From the NCBI GenBank assembly GCA_032358165.1, contig JAALGY010000039.1, positions 310,001 through 374,000 on the forward strand: a stretch of 64,000 nucleotides of DNA. Reading direction: 5' to 3'. The notes beneath the pieces were generated by a model. That model was given only the letters and a program-made list of their open reading frames with translations. It was not told where the DNA came from and did not search any database. Source of the stretch: Diplosphaera chodatii (taxonomy: Eukaryota; Chlorophyta; Trebouxiophyceae; Prasiolales; Stichococcaceae). Each line of letters begins with the position of its first letter. Position 1 is the stretch's first letter. A program made the translations under genes and the position numbers. Positions 45,701-57,000 of this stretch are shown here, in pieces.

Positions 45701-48700
45701 CATGGGCTGCAGCTGCTGCCAGGCGACTTCTGATGTCCCTGGCACCCACGTCAAGGAACTTGTCGAGGTCGGTGGCGCCGGCGTGGCGCAGCTGCTTGAT
45801 TGCCACCTCCTGCACGCCCCGCAGGACGCCCTTGTATACCTGCGAGGTCGAACAAGGAAACTTGACACCCGTCCCGGCTGGAGCGCCTTGCGCAAGCTGT
45901 GAAGGTCGACCGTGCGCAGTATGCAGGTCCCATACTTGCGCCTCAGCCGCACGCAACCGCACAATGCAAGACGAGGCGGACAGCAGGTAAACATGTGATG
46001 GTCAGCCAGCTGCCCAACACACGCTGCCAGCATGGCATCCTCCTCACCCTGCCAAAGCCGCCGGAGCCCAGCAGCCAGGGGCTGCCGTCCGCCCGTGTGC
46101 CGATGACAAGGTCCTTGGCGGGGATTACCCAGCCTCGCAGCTGTCGATCCAGCTCGGCCATCTGGTCTTCAGAGCCTGCAGACAACGCCTGAAGCCTGTG
46201 ATGCACACGGGTCATGAGTCTCCTGCTGAGTTCATATCACTCGCATGCCAGCCCCCGGTAGTCATGTCGGTAACCTCTGCAGAAGAAGCAAAGCCAGCGC
46301 TCGGGTGCAGTCCGCAACCAGTGGCACAGAGCGATCAAAGGGTGGCAACACCACACTGGCGACATCCCGCGGCTCTGCACACACCACTACAGGGCATGCA
46401 GAGCTGACATCCGGACCACCGTGCAGCTGCAGCCTCACCGCTCTTATTGCCAACTTGGCGGCGCTTGGCTCGCACCACCAGAAGCATCGCTGCAAAGGCA
46501 CCCAGGCGTTAGAAACCGTCCTTCAAGACTACGTGCAGAGCTGGCACGAGTTTACCAAGGGGTTCGCAGCTTGCTGCGACACATCACGTGGAGCAACCAC
46601 GGATTTGTAGAACTATCACAAGTGCGAAGGATTTTTCGATACTACTTCCAGCAGTCACCCGGAACCAGCTCAAGGCACACATACTGCAACACCAAGAGCA
46701 TAGGATGCTGCGAGAGAAGCGTGAGCAGTGTCCACCTGCGCACACGGCGGCCAGGACACCGAGCGCAACGACCGCGCCGCCGACTGCGATGCCTGCAATG
46801 GCGCCGTGCGACAGGCCGGAGTGGCTGTCGGCGTGCGCCGCAGCAGGAGGCGCCGGCGGACCTCGGGGACCCGGCGGCTGCTCGCTGTTCACAGGGTCCC
46901 CAGGGCTGTGGGTGGAAACACCAGCCTTCAGGCCGCATGGTCGCTGTGCAACATCAGATGCACACATGCTGCGCTGTGACATCATGCGAACAAGTAACGG
47001 TGGGCATGATCTGGAGCTTGGACGTGGTGATCATCTTGCATCATATCGGGCAGCAGGCGGCAGATGACGATTGTTTGGGAGCTCCTACATGGCAAAAGGT
47101 GAGATGCTGCGGTTGGCCCAACCCGCCTCGCGTGCTCTGGGCACCTGCGAGGCAGAGTTGAGGCCGCAGGGTGGCAGAAAAGCAGGCATCCATTCTGGAC
47201 TGCCACTACTGCACGAAGCTGCATTCATGCAATGTTGATTGCAAACCATGACGTGCAAAGCACTTTGTCACTGCAGCTCAGTGCATGGCGCCTCGGCAGA
47301 ACAGGCGACAGGGCTCATCAGTACATCATCCTGGTTCAGGGGGCGTGCCTCACCTGAACGTAAGGCATCAGCTCCGGTGCCAGTGTGACAGACGACAGGC
47401 GCACAGTGCCCGGAATCCCAGCGAGGCCCAGGGCGCTGAGTCCCGGCGCCAGCTTGGCTGTCAAGTCCTGCAATCAGGAGGCTCGGGCTGAAAAGAGACG
47501 CACTTCAGGTCTGGTGCTTCTGGGTGCTTCTGGGTCACTGCATGTGCAGAGACATCCCGTGAATTCGTTGTGGAGGCCTTCAGAGCTGGACGCTATACAT
47601 CAGGGATTGCGAAAGCCGGTCACTTTTGTGCCGAGACAGACCACGGTCAAATGTCGGTGTTTCTATGTGCCACAAACCTTGACATGCCTCACCTGCGGCT
47701 GGAAGCTGCCGGGGCGGTGAGAGGTCTGGATGATCAGCGTGGCGTTGGAAGCAGGAAGCTGCGCAGCAGGCGCCTGCTGGATGCGCGTCACATTAGCGGC
47801 GATGATCTGGCAGTGCATGAGAAGATTCTGAGCGAATGCTGTCAAACGACAAACATAGATGTGCTGCTGACAAGAACTGGTGTCAGAGGGAATCTGCAAG
47901 CAGTTCAAGCAAATCACACGATGGGCATGGCAGAGTCATGCAGATGAAAGCATCACCCATCAGCAGCATGTATCCAGACCTGTGGCACAGAGTCATGGGT
48001 AGCCAGCAGCAGCGCAGTCTGAGTCGCTGTAGGCAGTGGCAGCACCCCGCCAGAAAACTGCGCCAGGCAGTGTACATGGCTTGCTGAAATGAAAGGTTCA
48101 ACTGCTGGAACGAACAAACGAGCATTGAACAAGAACTGCAGACATGTACAGTGCCCCTGCGTACGCTGCCAATGTGGCATCGACTGAACCGTTTCGTCAC
48201 CTCCACAAGACTCAGCCTACCTCCACGACGACCTTGAAGACGGACATCTGCATGTCCAGGAAGTCCCACGGCAATCGCAGCACCAGGATGATGCCGGCCG
48301 GCATTGCATTAACGCCCGTCGGCAGAAACTTGACCTGTAACATGGCATGGCAACGCACACAGCATGTGATGCCAGTCATGTGGAAGTCTCCCTGTTCTTC
48401 ATGGCAGCTGGCAAATTTTATCAACTGTGACCAGCTGACTACCCTTTGCAGATGCACCCATTTGCAGCGGTCGAGTGCTTCAGATTTTGTCAGATGTCGT
48501 CATTCCATCAGGCAAATGCAGTGAACTTTATCAAAGCAGAGCATGGTATTCACATTGTGTGAGGTGATGTTCTCAGATACCTGGTAGCCCTGTACGAACA
48601 TGGCCTGCGGCAGGTTGCCCCGCATCGCGACCAGGCCGCGCATGGCATTGACGCTGACGTAGGCTCCGAGACCACCCGAAAGGTGAAATACGACATCCGC

Positions 48701-50081
48701 AGCACCTGATGACACACAGTGGAGTTGTACCAGGCCAGTGCGGTATTGCGGTGGTGGTAGGCGTGCTGGACACAGGTCCAGCTGCAGATGCAATGATGAA
48801 GCCATGGACTGTGGCTTGCACCCAACAATCGTACCAGCATAGACGGTGTGATTGTCGGCACTTGCTGCTGCCGTGTCAGGTTGCAGGGCTGCCAGCCGGC
48901 GCGCCTGCACTTCCGCAAGGCCGCACGCTCAGCTGGGTGCAGGGGCATCCTTGTCGAGGCCTCTCAGCTCAGACAGCGTCAAACCCTTTGAAAGCAGCAG
49001 ATTGAGGTTGACAACCCTAGAGTGCAAGGTCTGGCCTGAGGTGCACAGGAGTACCTGCCGGCGGCGCATGGGGGCAGGTGCCTCTGGCGACCCAGTGATG
49101 GCTTTCTCCCAAGCGCAGAGGCAGATGAAGTAGATGCTGGCTCGACGTCGCTTGCGGTGACGATGGGAGCTGGTGCTGCGGGAGTGATGGTCATGTCGAC
49201 CTGCATGCAGGTTATCAGGCAGTCAGGCAGGCAAGGGTATGTCCTGCAGCCGGAAAACAATCCCCCTATAGCAGCAGAGAACACGCAGACAGAGCAGACA
49301 TCAGCAGCAAGCAGGTGCATGCTGCCAGCTTGATGACGGTGGCAACCACCTGCAGGTGGAACAGGCTGCCGAATGCCTGCATGGCAGCCTTCATCATTGC
49401 CTGCCGAATGTTGGTCGTGATGTTTCCCATCTGTGGCCCGATGACGCGATAGGAATCCTGCAAATAAAGCTGCACTCAAGCGTGGCGACCCATGGCTTCG
49501 TGAGGCCTGAAACGTGGGCTGTTGCACTGCTTCACCAATGTACTGTCAGGTGGTCATCGTCGTATACTCACCACCCAACTACGAGTAGCTGCTGCTCAGT
49601 ACATACAGCGCTGTCATGGTGACATCTCACCGAGAAGAACGGCACGACCTCGTTGCCGGTCAGCTCCCCTGGCTGCAGGATCTCTTCGATCGAGATGATG
49701 CCGGGGTCACCTGCAAACAGCGTGGCATGCCGCTGCAGGGCGTAGGTTGTATAGCTACACACATCCCCTCGATGCTGGTGTTCTTGGCAAGAGTCGGAGG
49801 TCTGGAACAGGTGAAAGGTTCTGTTTGTTGCAGCTGCTGGTGAGAGCAAGCATACAGCATTGCAAACCGCGAAAACAGGCCCTGTGCATCAGGCTGCGCT
49901 CACCTGAAGGAGTGTCTGGTCCCGCTCCCGGGGCGGGTGCAGGCGCAGGCGCTGCACTGCAGCAGCCGGCCAGCACGGCTGCCAGCAGCACGGCAGCGCC
50001 CCAAGCTGTAGGGCGCCGGCGCCTGCCGCAGCAGCTTGGCATTCTGTCTGGCAGATGCTGTGGTGCTGACGACGAGTGCAA
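42745..50081 (-). CDS. Receptor-like TKL protein kinase (non-RD), multi-exon
   Basis: The first exon (low end 49904) encodes MPSCCGRRRR, then AWGAAVLLAAVLAGCCSA, a signal peptide, and an Ala-Pro run. Extracellular exons follow at 49631-49710, 49350-49457, 49055-49200, 48588-48705, 48221-48334, about 47692-47830 and 47354-47466; I do not recognise their domain. A transmembrane helix (GAIAGIAVGGAVVALGVLAAV) lies in the exon near 46750-46920. The kinase domain has GSGGFGR/VYKG (P-loop), VAIKQL, LVLEYMAG, VVHTDLKTSNILL, GDVGLARV, AYAAPEM, SDIFSFGVVLQE and ARPLAREVF. The catalytic Lys and both Asps are kept, but HRD is HTD and DFG is DVG. The C-terminal tail is Ser/Gly-rich, with TGA at 42745-42747. 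Likely a plasma-membrane receptor kinase; the ligand is unknown. Met 50081 or Met 50042 are alternative starts. Confidence 0.82.
43231..43356 (-). repeat. Duplicated exon start (acceptor side) in kinase gene
   Basis: GGCCAGCGGGCGGGCGTCCTG at 43233-43253 is the acceptor end of a true exon (minus-strand QDARPLAREVF). GGCCAGCGGGCGAGTGTCCTG at 43331-43351 repeats it about 98 bases away in the intron, again next to a CAG. Confidence 0.7.
44904..44923. repeat. Interstitial telomere-type repeat (CCCTAAA)n
   Basis: Twenty bases of CCCTAAACCCTAAACCCTAA. On the minus strand the kinase exon encoding ALHYLHSNE ends with donor GTGCCA, and the TTAGGGTTTAGGG run starts directly behind it, so the repeat occupies the first bases of the intron. 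The motif is the Arabidopsis/Chlorella-type telomere unit. Confidence 0.9.
45328..45476 (-). repeat. Duplicated exon end with donor in kinase gene
   Basis: The stretch 45328-45373 repeats 45428-45473 (the exon end encoding GGEPPLLVLEYMAG plus its GT donor). The copy, 100 bases further into the intron, reads GEPPLLAPEYMAG-like with one base offset and keeps a GT after GGCAG. Confidence 0.78.
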
Positions 50082-51093
50082 CGCAATCTGCTCGCAGTGC
50101 CTCCCACTTTAGTTTCCTGCGGTCTTGAGGCACGTTGCAGTGGCAGGCACTCGCTGGCTGATTCTCGACTTGCCTGCAAGCAATGAGTCAGCACCTCAGC
50201 AGGAACATGCAATGCTGCAGGCGTATACACAACTGCTCGGGCAAGCCGCCAGTCATTTTTTGCTGCAATGCGCAGTTGCCAGGCTTGCAGTCTCTGTGAT
50301 CACAATACATTCTGCTGTTTGGCACATGCTGCAAACACAGTGTTTGAACAAAGACGTGCTCCGATCGCGATGATCTGCTGCAACATGTGCCATCCGTTGC
50401 CGTTGCGGCCATCAGCAACAGTCTCAATGACTGCAAGCAGAGCAACATGCACCAACGCGCAGGCAGCTAACACTGCAGTGCACTTCTGCAGCGACTCTCT
50501 GCCGAAGACGATGGTGCGCACCTTGGAGCGACACCCGCCAGTATTTCCGCCACTGCCGCAGCCCAACGTCAAGGTTGTGGATGGATCATGCAGCGTCGTG
50601 CCGTCGGGTGCCATGCAAGTGCCGGGAGGAGTAGCTTGTGCAGCTGCTCGCAGCCGTCAGAGGGGGCATAATGTCATATCGGGGGTTTAGAGTCTGCTGC
50701 AGGGCCTCCGCTGCGTGCTGCCAGCTGTATGCGTATTACTTCGGCCACTACTGTCTGGTGGCATCAAGAGGCAGCCCATGAGTGGTACATAGGAGTTGGC
50801 GCCCTGAGCAGGGCTTGTGTTATTGCAGCGGAACACCAATCTGCCTTGCTGTCAACGGTGTATGCTTGGCATCAGGCGAAGCGTCTCCATCTGTGGTGCA
50901 CCCTTTCCTCACATGTGAGCTTGTGTACACAAGCTTTCAGAGATGATAGTGCCGCGTTTGCACAGTCATTGCCTACATCTGACAACTCCATCAGTGACTC
51001 CTTTACTGTCACACATTTTGACCCATGCTCCGCTGCAGTAACCAGTGTCACAGTCTCAATCGGATACAGAACGTGTCTGACAGGCTGAATCCG
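50082..51093. other. Intergenic region, kinase to helicase 3' end
   Basis: Holds the kinase promoter and the helicase 3' flank. A minus-strand segment at about 50515-50610 (CMAPDGTTLHDPSTTLTLGC, then GGCRSK followed by GTGCGC) looks like an exon of a secreted protein. A hydrophobic run follows in frame (CTAVLAACALVHVALLAVIE). It could be an upstream kinase exon or an unrelated small gene; I cannot decide. Confidence 0.25.
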
Positions 51094-54000
51094 TCATGCG
51101 CGGTCTCGCTGCAGTGTTGCTTCCTCCGCCTCGAGCACCTTTGCCGCTGTGTCCACCAGCCTGCTGCCGCCAGCGCTGGCTGCGTTCCCTCTCCCGCTGC
51201 TGCCGCCCACGAGCTGCTCCAGGGACGCTTCCAGGCCGCTGCGCAGTCGCCGAACCAACACCGCTGCCTATGAGAGGTAGAGGGAAGCAGGTTGCTGAGG
51301 ACTACAGGTAGATGTGACATGTGCCAGCCAAGGGCAGCGAGAAAAGTTGCAACCGGATAGCAGGCATCTAGCGACCACTACATGCCGATGCAGGGACAAA
51401 GGTGCCCCGCATACGGCGGGTTTGCTTGTGACTCATCCTACCATGCGGTGGTGGGCGATACGCATCCCAATGGACTGGACACTCCTGATGGACTGAAAGG
51501 TAATCTTGTTGCTGTTCCCAGCATGACACATGGACACCCAACCATGTGTCAACAGGGTACCTGGGCAGGCGTGCGGAACCGCAGCCAGCCACCCAGCGCC
51601 ATGTAGCCGCTCTCATGCGCCACGTCTAGGTTCCCGGCGCCAAACAGCGCCAGCGCCAGCGGCGACGCCGCGGTGGCGTCCCTGATGAATGTGCGGCTGG
51701 TTTTTACCTGTGTTTGGGACAGCAAATGTAGAACGCTGGAGCAAAAGTTGCAAGCGAGGTCGTATGGCCAACAAATTTGTACTCATTTGTATATGGCAGC
51801 ACGTCGCAGGCACTGCAGGCTGATCATCAAGCATCTCAGCTGATGGCAGTGCTGCCATCAGCTGAGATATGCCTCCAAATCCAGCATGTAGTGCAACTGC
51901 CTGAATTGATCTCAGGATATCGCGTAGAAGATTAAGCGATGATCAGGGTATCAGCAACAGGTGTGCACTCCTCAAGGGGCGTGCACAGCATACAGGCAGC
52001 GCGGCTGCCACGATCCAGCAGCAGATTGTCGCCAGATGTGAGGCACACCACAAGCAGGCAGTAAGCTGCTGTGGCAACATCAGGTGTGCACTGAGCTGTA
52101 CGCCCAGGTCCCACCTTTTCCAGGTACACCAGGAACGGCCGGTGGAAGCGCGGCGCCTCCAGCGGGTGCAGCACGGAAGCGGGATGCAGCGCCACCTCCG
52201 CCACGCCGTCGTTCCAGCCGGGCCGCCCCGTGGTGTGTCCCTCCGCCATGACCGCGATGTTGGGGTACAGCGCGCCGGCAAGCGCGGCCTTCACCTGTTG
52301 ATGGACATGTGCTTGGTTTGCAAGTGACACAGGTGAAGATGTGGGCATATATCCGCTACATGTGGTGCCTCTGCTAGTTCAAAGCTACGCAAAGACCTTT
52401 CTCTTGGCACACACTCTCCATTGCTGAGTGCTGATGTCAGCACTGAGACCCGCCTGGAGCCTGCCAAAGATCGACCATCTGCCTTGATGCAAGCCTGGTG
52501 CCATTAGCACGCACCACTGCTGGGCTGTCGGCGTGGCGGTTCCATGGCGCGGAGGCGTCATCGCACCCGTCTGCGCCGGCGCCGCCGCTGCCCGCCGTCG
52601 CCTCCGCCGGCACCAGCCCCGCGTCCGCCAGCATGCGCGCGAACTGGCCGCGCATGTCCGCCAGCATCTCCAGCGTCGGCTCGTTCAGGAACCTGGCAGA
52701 GTGCCGCGTCGGGTTCAGCAGCTACATGAGGGAGCTCTTGGTGTTTGAGCGGGAAGATACATGGAAAGATATAGCCACACGGTGCTTACAGCGTCACAGC
52801 ATGCCAGGTGCATTGCAGACGTCATTGTGTATAAAGAAGGTACATGACGCCAGTCTTAAGGAAAGTGGTTGCAGCTGCTTACTTTGAGCGCGCATATGCG
52901 GAGGCGGCCTGCCGCCCCTCCCGCCCCCGCCGCCGCCGCAGCGCCAGCCACTCGGCCATTGCCGCGGCGTCTAGCAGGTGGTCACTCTGCTGCCCAGCAG
53001 CCAGGGTTTTAGACCCTGGGATTTGCAACACAAGCATTGGGTCATACCGAAGTGGCCTGCGTGCATGATGGCAAGCATCTGCCGCCAGCCGCTCCAAAGG
53101 CAAGGACCTGCTCTAGTGAAAGCATGCTAGTCATTTAAAGACTGCCTCGAAAAGCAGCAAAACCCAGCAGGTACGTCAAACAAAAGTCGGCTCGTATGTG
53201 AAGTCCATCTGAACATTGCCAGAGCACAAGCTGTGAAAGGGGCACCACCAACTGACTGGCCACATGACGAAGCTTGCAGGAAAACCTGGTTGCTCGGCGG
53301 TGGAAGTAGTTGTTAACTCCGCCAATCATGCTGAATTTGCTACCAGCTTGTTCAGTGGCCAGTCTGCTGTTTATGAGCCCCTCAGATCGACGAGGTGTGC
53401 AGTGCATCGTATACAGGCTCCTTGGGGGTTACCTGCGGCGCACATCGCCCTGCGCACGCGGTTCGCGGCGTCCTGCTGGTCGAAGGGCGGCTGGAAGGGG
53501 GACTTGTGGGAGGCGGCCGCCGCGATGGACAGGCAGGGCGCCAGGCACCCCAGGGCCGCCGCCAGCACCAGCAGCTTGCCGATCTTGGCGTCCACGGGCA
53601 GCGCTGCCAGGTGGCGGCCTGCGGAAATGCCCAATGTGAATGTCAAATCGTGGGCGTGCTCTAGACTTCAGTCGCTGCGGTAAAACGTTGATAAGGACCA
53701 CGAGGCGTGCTGGGGGTGTGGCCCGTCTGTGTGCAGTTGGGCACTGTTCACAGCAGGCTGAGGCCCACGACATCTGGTGCCGAGGTACCGCTGTCAATAG
53801 GCCCAAATTACTTTCCCACAGACGGGTTTGCTTTGTGCTTTGCTTCGTGAAACAAGGGCCTAAGTGCTGGCTCACAGTGACAGCATTTCTGCAGCGGCAA
53901 GTTGACGATCAGTTAGTTGCTTCAGCATTGCACAGTGGACCTGCTCGAGCTGTACATTGCCACAGGCGACATGCACGACATACTAAACGATGTCAGCTGC

Positions 54001-57000
54001 TCGTCACCCGTCGACGCCCTTGCAGCTTTGCCAGTTGCATACAGTTGCCAGTATGCAGGAAGTATAGCGCACCAAGGGGTGTGAGCTGCTCGTCGGCCGT
54101 CAGTGCGCCGACGTCCCGCAGCGTCGCCAGGGCGCCGTCCACCGCGGCGGCCGGCGGCGGCTGCAGCACGGTGGCCAGGAAGGCGGCCGCGCGCCCCAGG
54201 CCCAGCAGGTGGATCTGCAGCACCAGCTCCTCCAGGGGGACCCGCACCATCTCCGGCGCCTGCAAACATGATTTGGGCACACCTTGCAAAACATGTACAT
54301 GGCGTCATGGTGCCTTGTTCTAGATGAAGGGCAACATGCTATGTGCTTACGCTGCACACATGACACAGTGAGGTGCTTATCTTCCATCAGAACAGCAGAG
54401 CACCCAGCTACATTGACACCCAGCAGAGCTTCGATGTGACTTTGGAGCTCAGTCTTCCATGCCGTGCACCTGGTATGGCCGCAGGCTCTCGTAGCGGTCC
54501 CTGGTGAACAGCGCATAGCAGACGCCGGGCCGCACCCGCCCCGCACGCCCCGACCTCTGCCGCGCGGCTGCCTGCAGGTCAGACGTACAAACCTCTCGAG
54601 TGTACTCCTCATTTTCACGCCTGTGCACAAAGGGCTTTCATGTCGAAGCTGCAGAGCGTGCGGACCAGCACCGTCATGTGCCTCTACCGCATGACCTTGT
54701 CGAAGCGCTTGGTAGGCAAGATATGCAAGACCCTGGCATCCCTGAGACTGCACCGCCGGTTCATCACCTTCCTACACTTGAGGTCTTCCACTTCCACGTC
54801 TCAAGTGTAGGCGAAGTGGTGTCACAGGCGCTGCAGAAGGGAACCATAATCTAGTGCCGGTCACGTGTGGCGCACTATCGCAGTTGCTGACCGCACCTGA
54901 GATACAAAGTCTTCGACCAGCAGGCTCATGCCACGCGCCGCATTGTGGCGCCGCTCCTTCAGCTTGCCGCTGTCCACGACGTACACCACATCCGAGATCG
55001 TCACGCTGGTCTCTGCAGTCGGCCAGGGCACCAGCTGGCTTTCGTCGTGTGTGGGAGACCATTGGCAGGTGATCTTAGGCGGGCTTGCAGGCGCTGTTGT
55101 GCAAGATGGTGTGAGGCTTGTGGGCGAAAGCGGTCACCTGCGATGTTGGTGGCCAGCACCACCTTGCGTACCCCTGGCGGCGGCACCTGCATCCCAGCGT
55201 CAGTGCAACTAAGTCCTTTTGACATCGATGAGAAGCACTTCAGTGCCGCGCAGGACGACGCTCACAACCGCCTGCTGGCTGTCATAAATGCACAGCCAGC
55301 GACATGCCAACAAGCTGTGCGGTGTTTCCAACAGCCAGTAGCTACTTCCAGACACCTGGAAGACGCGGCGCTGCTGCTCGGCGGACACCGACGAGTGCAG
55401 CGGCAGCAGCCAGGCGGCAGCCTGCGGCGCCCGGAAGCGGGAAGCGGCCGCCAGCAGCTCGTGCGCCTTGCGGATCTCCGCCATGCCTACACATGGGCAG
55501 AAGGACTTTGAGCCTGCTGAAGGCAACAGTCACAGCCCACAGGCGACAATGAGGGCAGGGTGCAGGTGGACGTGGGCACTGATACTATAACAAACCGCAG
55601 CGCTAGCTTTTCACTGCAAGAGCTCGTGCTGAGAGCACACGCTGCTGCATGATGGCACAGCGCTCCGGCATCCAGTTTGCAACAGCAAATTCACACCAGC
55701 ACCTGCAACAGCTGGCCTATGTTGAGTATTGCATTCTGCCTACCTGGCAGGAACACCAGGACGGCGCCCTCCGGCTGGGTGGCGTCGATGTGCAGCACCA
55801 CCGCCTCAACAAGCTCATAGTCAATGGCCGCCTCCGCCAGCCGCGCCAGGTTCGCCCTGCGACCGACAGAAGATTCAAGCACTCTGATCAGAAGCAAGTC
55901 GACCCAGTTGCGAGGGCCTGTGATCTGGCAAACTGCAACAGGCTGCAGGGAGGGCCAAGATCACAACGACTCCAGAGCCTACAGAACCTGCCACTGCTCA
56001 CAGGGCTCCCTGGCCAGCTGGTTCTGCACTGCATGGGCACTTTACTGACACAGGGACAACACAGGAAAGGCTGCCGCTGGCGGCGGCGCACCTGGCGGCG
56101 GCGCTGTAGCCGTCATAGGCCTCCGGGTCATAACGCCGGTTGAGCGGGCCCACATCTGCCTCGTCATCGCCCCACCCCGCCTGCACGGACAGATGGCAAG
56201 TGCAGGTGCACATGTGCGATTGGCGGATGCCGTGTTGACAGCAGCATGAATCTGAAGGTGCTGATGGCTTCCCAGCCAGTTATCACATGAGGCAGAACTG
56301 GCACTCTGTGTGTGGCAGTGCAGCTCTGAATATCATTGGGCTGATCCCGTGCAACAGAGCCCACGTCTACCAACATGAGCATTGGGGGGAGCACACGCAT
56401 GCTTGTTGCGACCAAACAGGCAGCTCAGGAGGCGCTGTCATCCGTGGGAGGTGCGAGAAGGCCAGCATCCGCGCCTGCACCAGGCGCTGGTCGCGCTGCG
56501 CGACTGCCGCGCCGCCGGCCCTGCGCCGCCCGCCGCCGACGTGCAGGGCTGCCGGGGAGTCGGGCGCCAGCCGGTAGCCGGTCGCCTCGTACGCATCCTC
56601 CAGAAACAGCTGCGGAGCCCCACACGGCAGGTTGGTGCATAGTGTGCGCAGCTCATGCTGACAGCCCAGGGGATTGTGCCGGGTGTGTGAGTCACGTGCC
56701 ATGGTAGCCTTAGCACCTGATCACAGCCGGCAGCTACCTGCACCGTTGTGCAGTCCACCTGTATCCTGTGCCATGAGCTCACAACTTTACTGAACATCCC
56801 TGTGTATACGTTCCTGCTCTCACCTGCTGCACAGGGAACGTCCTGCCGCCGGCCGCCAGCGTGGGCACCCCGGAGCTGCCCCCAGCAGCGGCGCCAAAGT
56901 ACTGCGCAAACAGGCCCGCGTCCAGGGTCGCCGACATCAGAATGACCTGCGGGCAGTCGAACGGATCTGTAGAACCATTCTTAGGCTGACCACGCAGCTA

